A DNA stretch of 6,193 bases from Halomonas sp. (GTDB lineage Bacteria; Pseudomonadota; Gammaproteobacteria; Pseudomonadales; Halomonadaceae): positions 1 to 6,193 of the forward strand of contig SKHS01000210.1 in the NCBI GenBank assembly GCA_007116835.1. Reading direction: 5' to 3'. Position 1 is the stretch's first letter. Every line of letters starts with the position of its first letter. The notes below the pieces were generated by a model. It was not told the DNA's origin and did no database searches. It worked only from the letters and a program-made list of their open reading frames with translations. The position numbers were made by a program, and so were the translations under genes. Shown piece by piece: positions 5,911 to 6,193 of this stretch.

Positions 5911-6193
5911 ACCATGCACCATCGAGCGTTTGGCGGCGGCCAACCCATTTTTTTGCGTTTGGCCTTGGAAGTGGTGCGGTTCCTTGGGCGCCGGGTACCT
6001 TTGGAACGCTAGCAGCGATTCCCTTCTACTGGATAATGGCCGATTTACCCTTAAGCTGGTACTTAGGCATCGTTTTCGTTGCGTTTGTGGTAGGGGTTTG
6101 GTTATGTGATAAAACCTCTCATGATTTAGGTGTGCATGACCACTCTGGCATCGTGTGGGATGAGTTTGTCGGCTACTGGATCACCATGGCCGC
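5907..6193 (+). CDS. pgpA: Phosphatidylglycerophosphatase A, N-terminal part
   Basis: PgpA is an inner-membrane phosphatase that removes phosphate from phosphatidylglycerophosphate to make phosphatidylglycerol. The frame runs 95 codons and leaves the window; full members are about 160-170 residues. Visible motifs: HFFAFGLGSGAVPWAPGTFG (14-33), where the PGTFGTLAAIP segment (29-39) is the family signature, and HDHSGIVWDEFVGYWITM (77-94), the conserved acidic region expected to hold catalytic/Mg residues (His77, Asp78, Asp85, Glu86). Hydrophobic membrane stretches lie at about 34-47 and 50-67. The ATG at 5907 overlaps the thiL stop (ATGA); a GGGG stretch (5896-5899) is a modest ribosome site. 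A second in-frame-looking ATG at 5914 is not in this frame. The thiL-pgpA order is shared with E. coli and Pseudomonas. Confidence 0.95.
   Translation, partial: MNHAPSSVWRRPTHFFAFGLGSGAVPWAPGTFGTLAAIPFYWIMADLPLSWYLGIVFVAFVVGVWLCDKTSHDLGVHDHSGIVWDEFVGYWITMA

Overview
The window looks like the chromosome of a Gammaproteobacterium, most likely a moderate halophile of the Halomonas type. That placement is a judgement from gene order and protein flavour; no rRNA or marker search was possible. It holds one gene leaving the left edge on the minus strand and a seven-gene plus-strand operon that runs off the right edge.

Left (1-764, minus): the N-terminal 254 residues of a GH13_18-type sugar phosphorylase. 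This family phosphorolyses sucrose, sucrose-6-phosphate, glucosylglycerate or glucosylglycerol. The part present shows the catalytic-nucleophile region but not enough to decide the substrate. Positions 765-995 form the divergent intergenic region, which must hold promoters for both directions. Only weak promoter-like hexamers can be seen in it.

Right (996-6193, plus): nrdR, ribD, ribB (with a degenerate RibA-like domain), ribH, nusB, thiL and the start of pgpA. Junctions are very tight. Three gene pairs share an ATGA stop/start overlap (nrdR/ribD, ribH/nusB, thiL/pgpA), and ribB and ribH are 4 nt apart. The two looser joints, ribD-ribB (72 nt) and nusB-thiL (35 nt), each carry an inverted repeat. 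The operon combines riboflavin synthesis (ribD, ribB, ribH), thiamine-phosphate activation (thiL), ribonucleotide reductase control (nrdR), transcription antitermination (nusB) and phosphatidylglycerol synthesis (pgpA). This is the classical gammaproteobacterial arrangement.

Two parts of the riboflavin pathway are absent. Riboflavin synthase, which sits between ribD and ribB in the Pseudomonas version of the cluster, is missing. The C-terminal GTP cyclohydrolase II-like half of the ribB product lacks the zinc-binding cysteines and so should not be catalytic (the RibBX variant). Functional ribA and ribE/ribC genes must therefore lie elsewhere. I found no new defence system, mobile element, CRISPR array or RNA gene; the window is mostly ordinary core genome.
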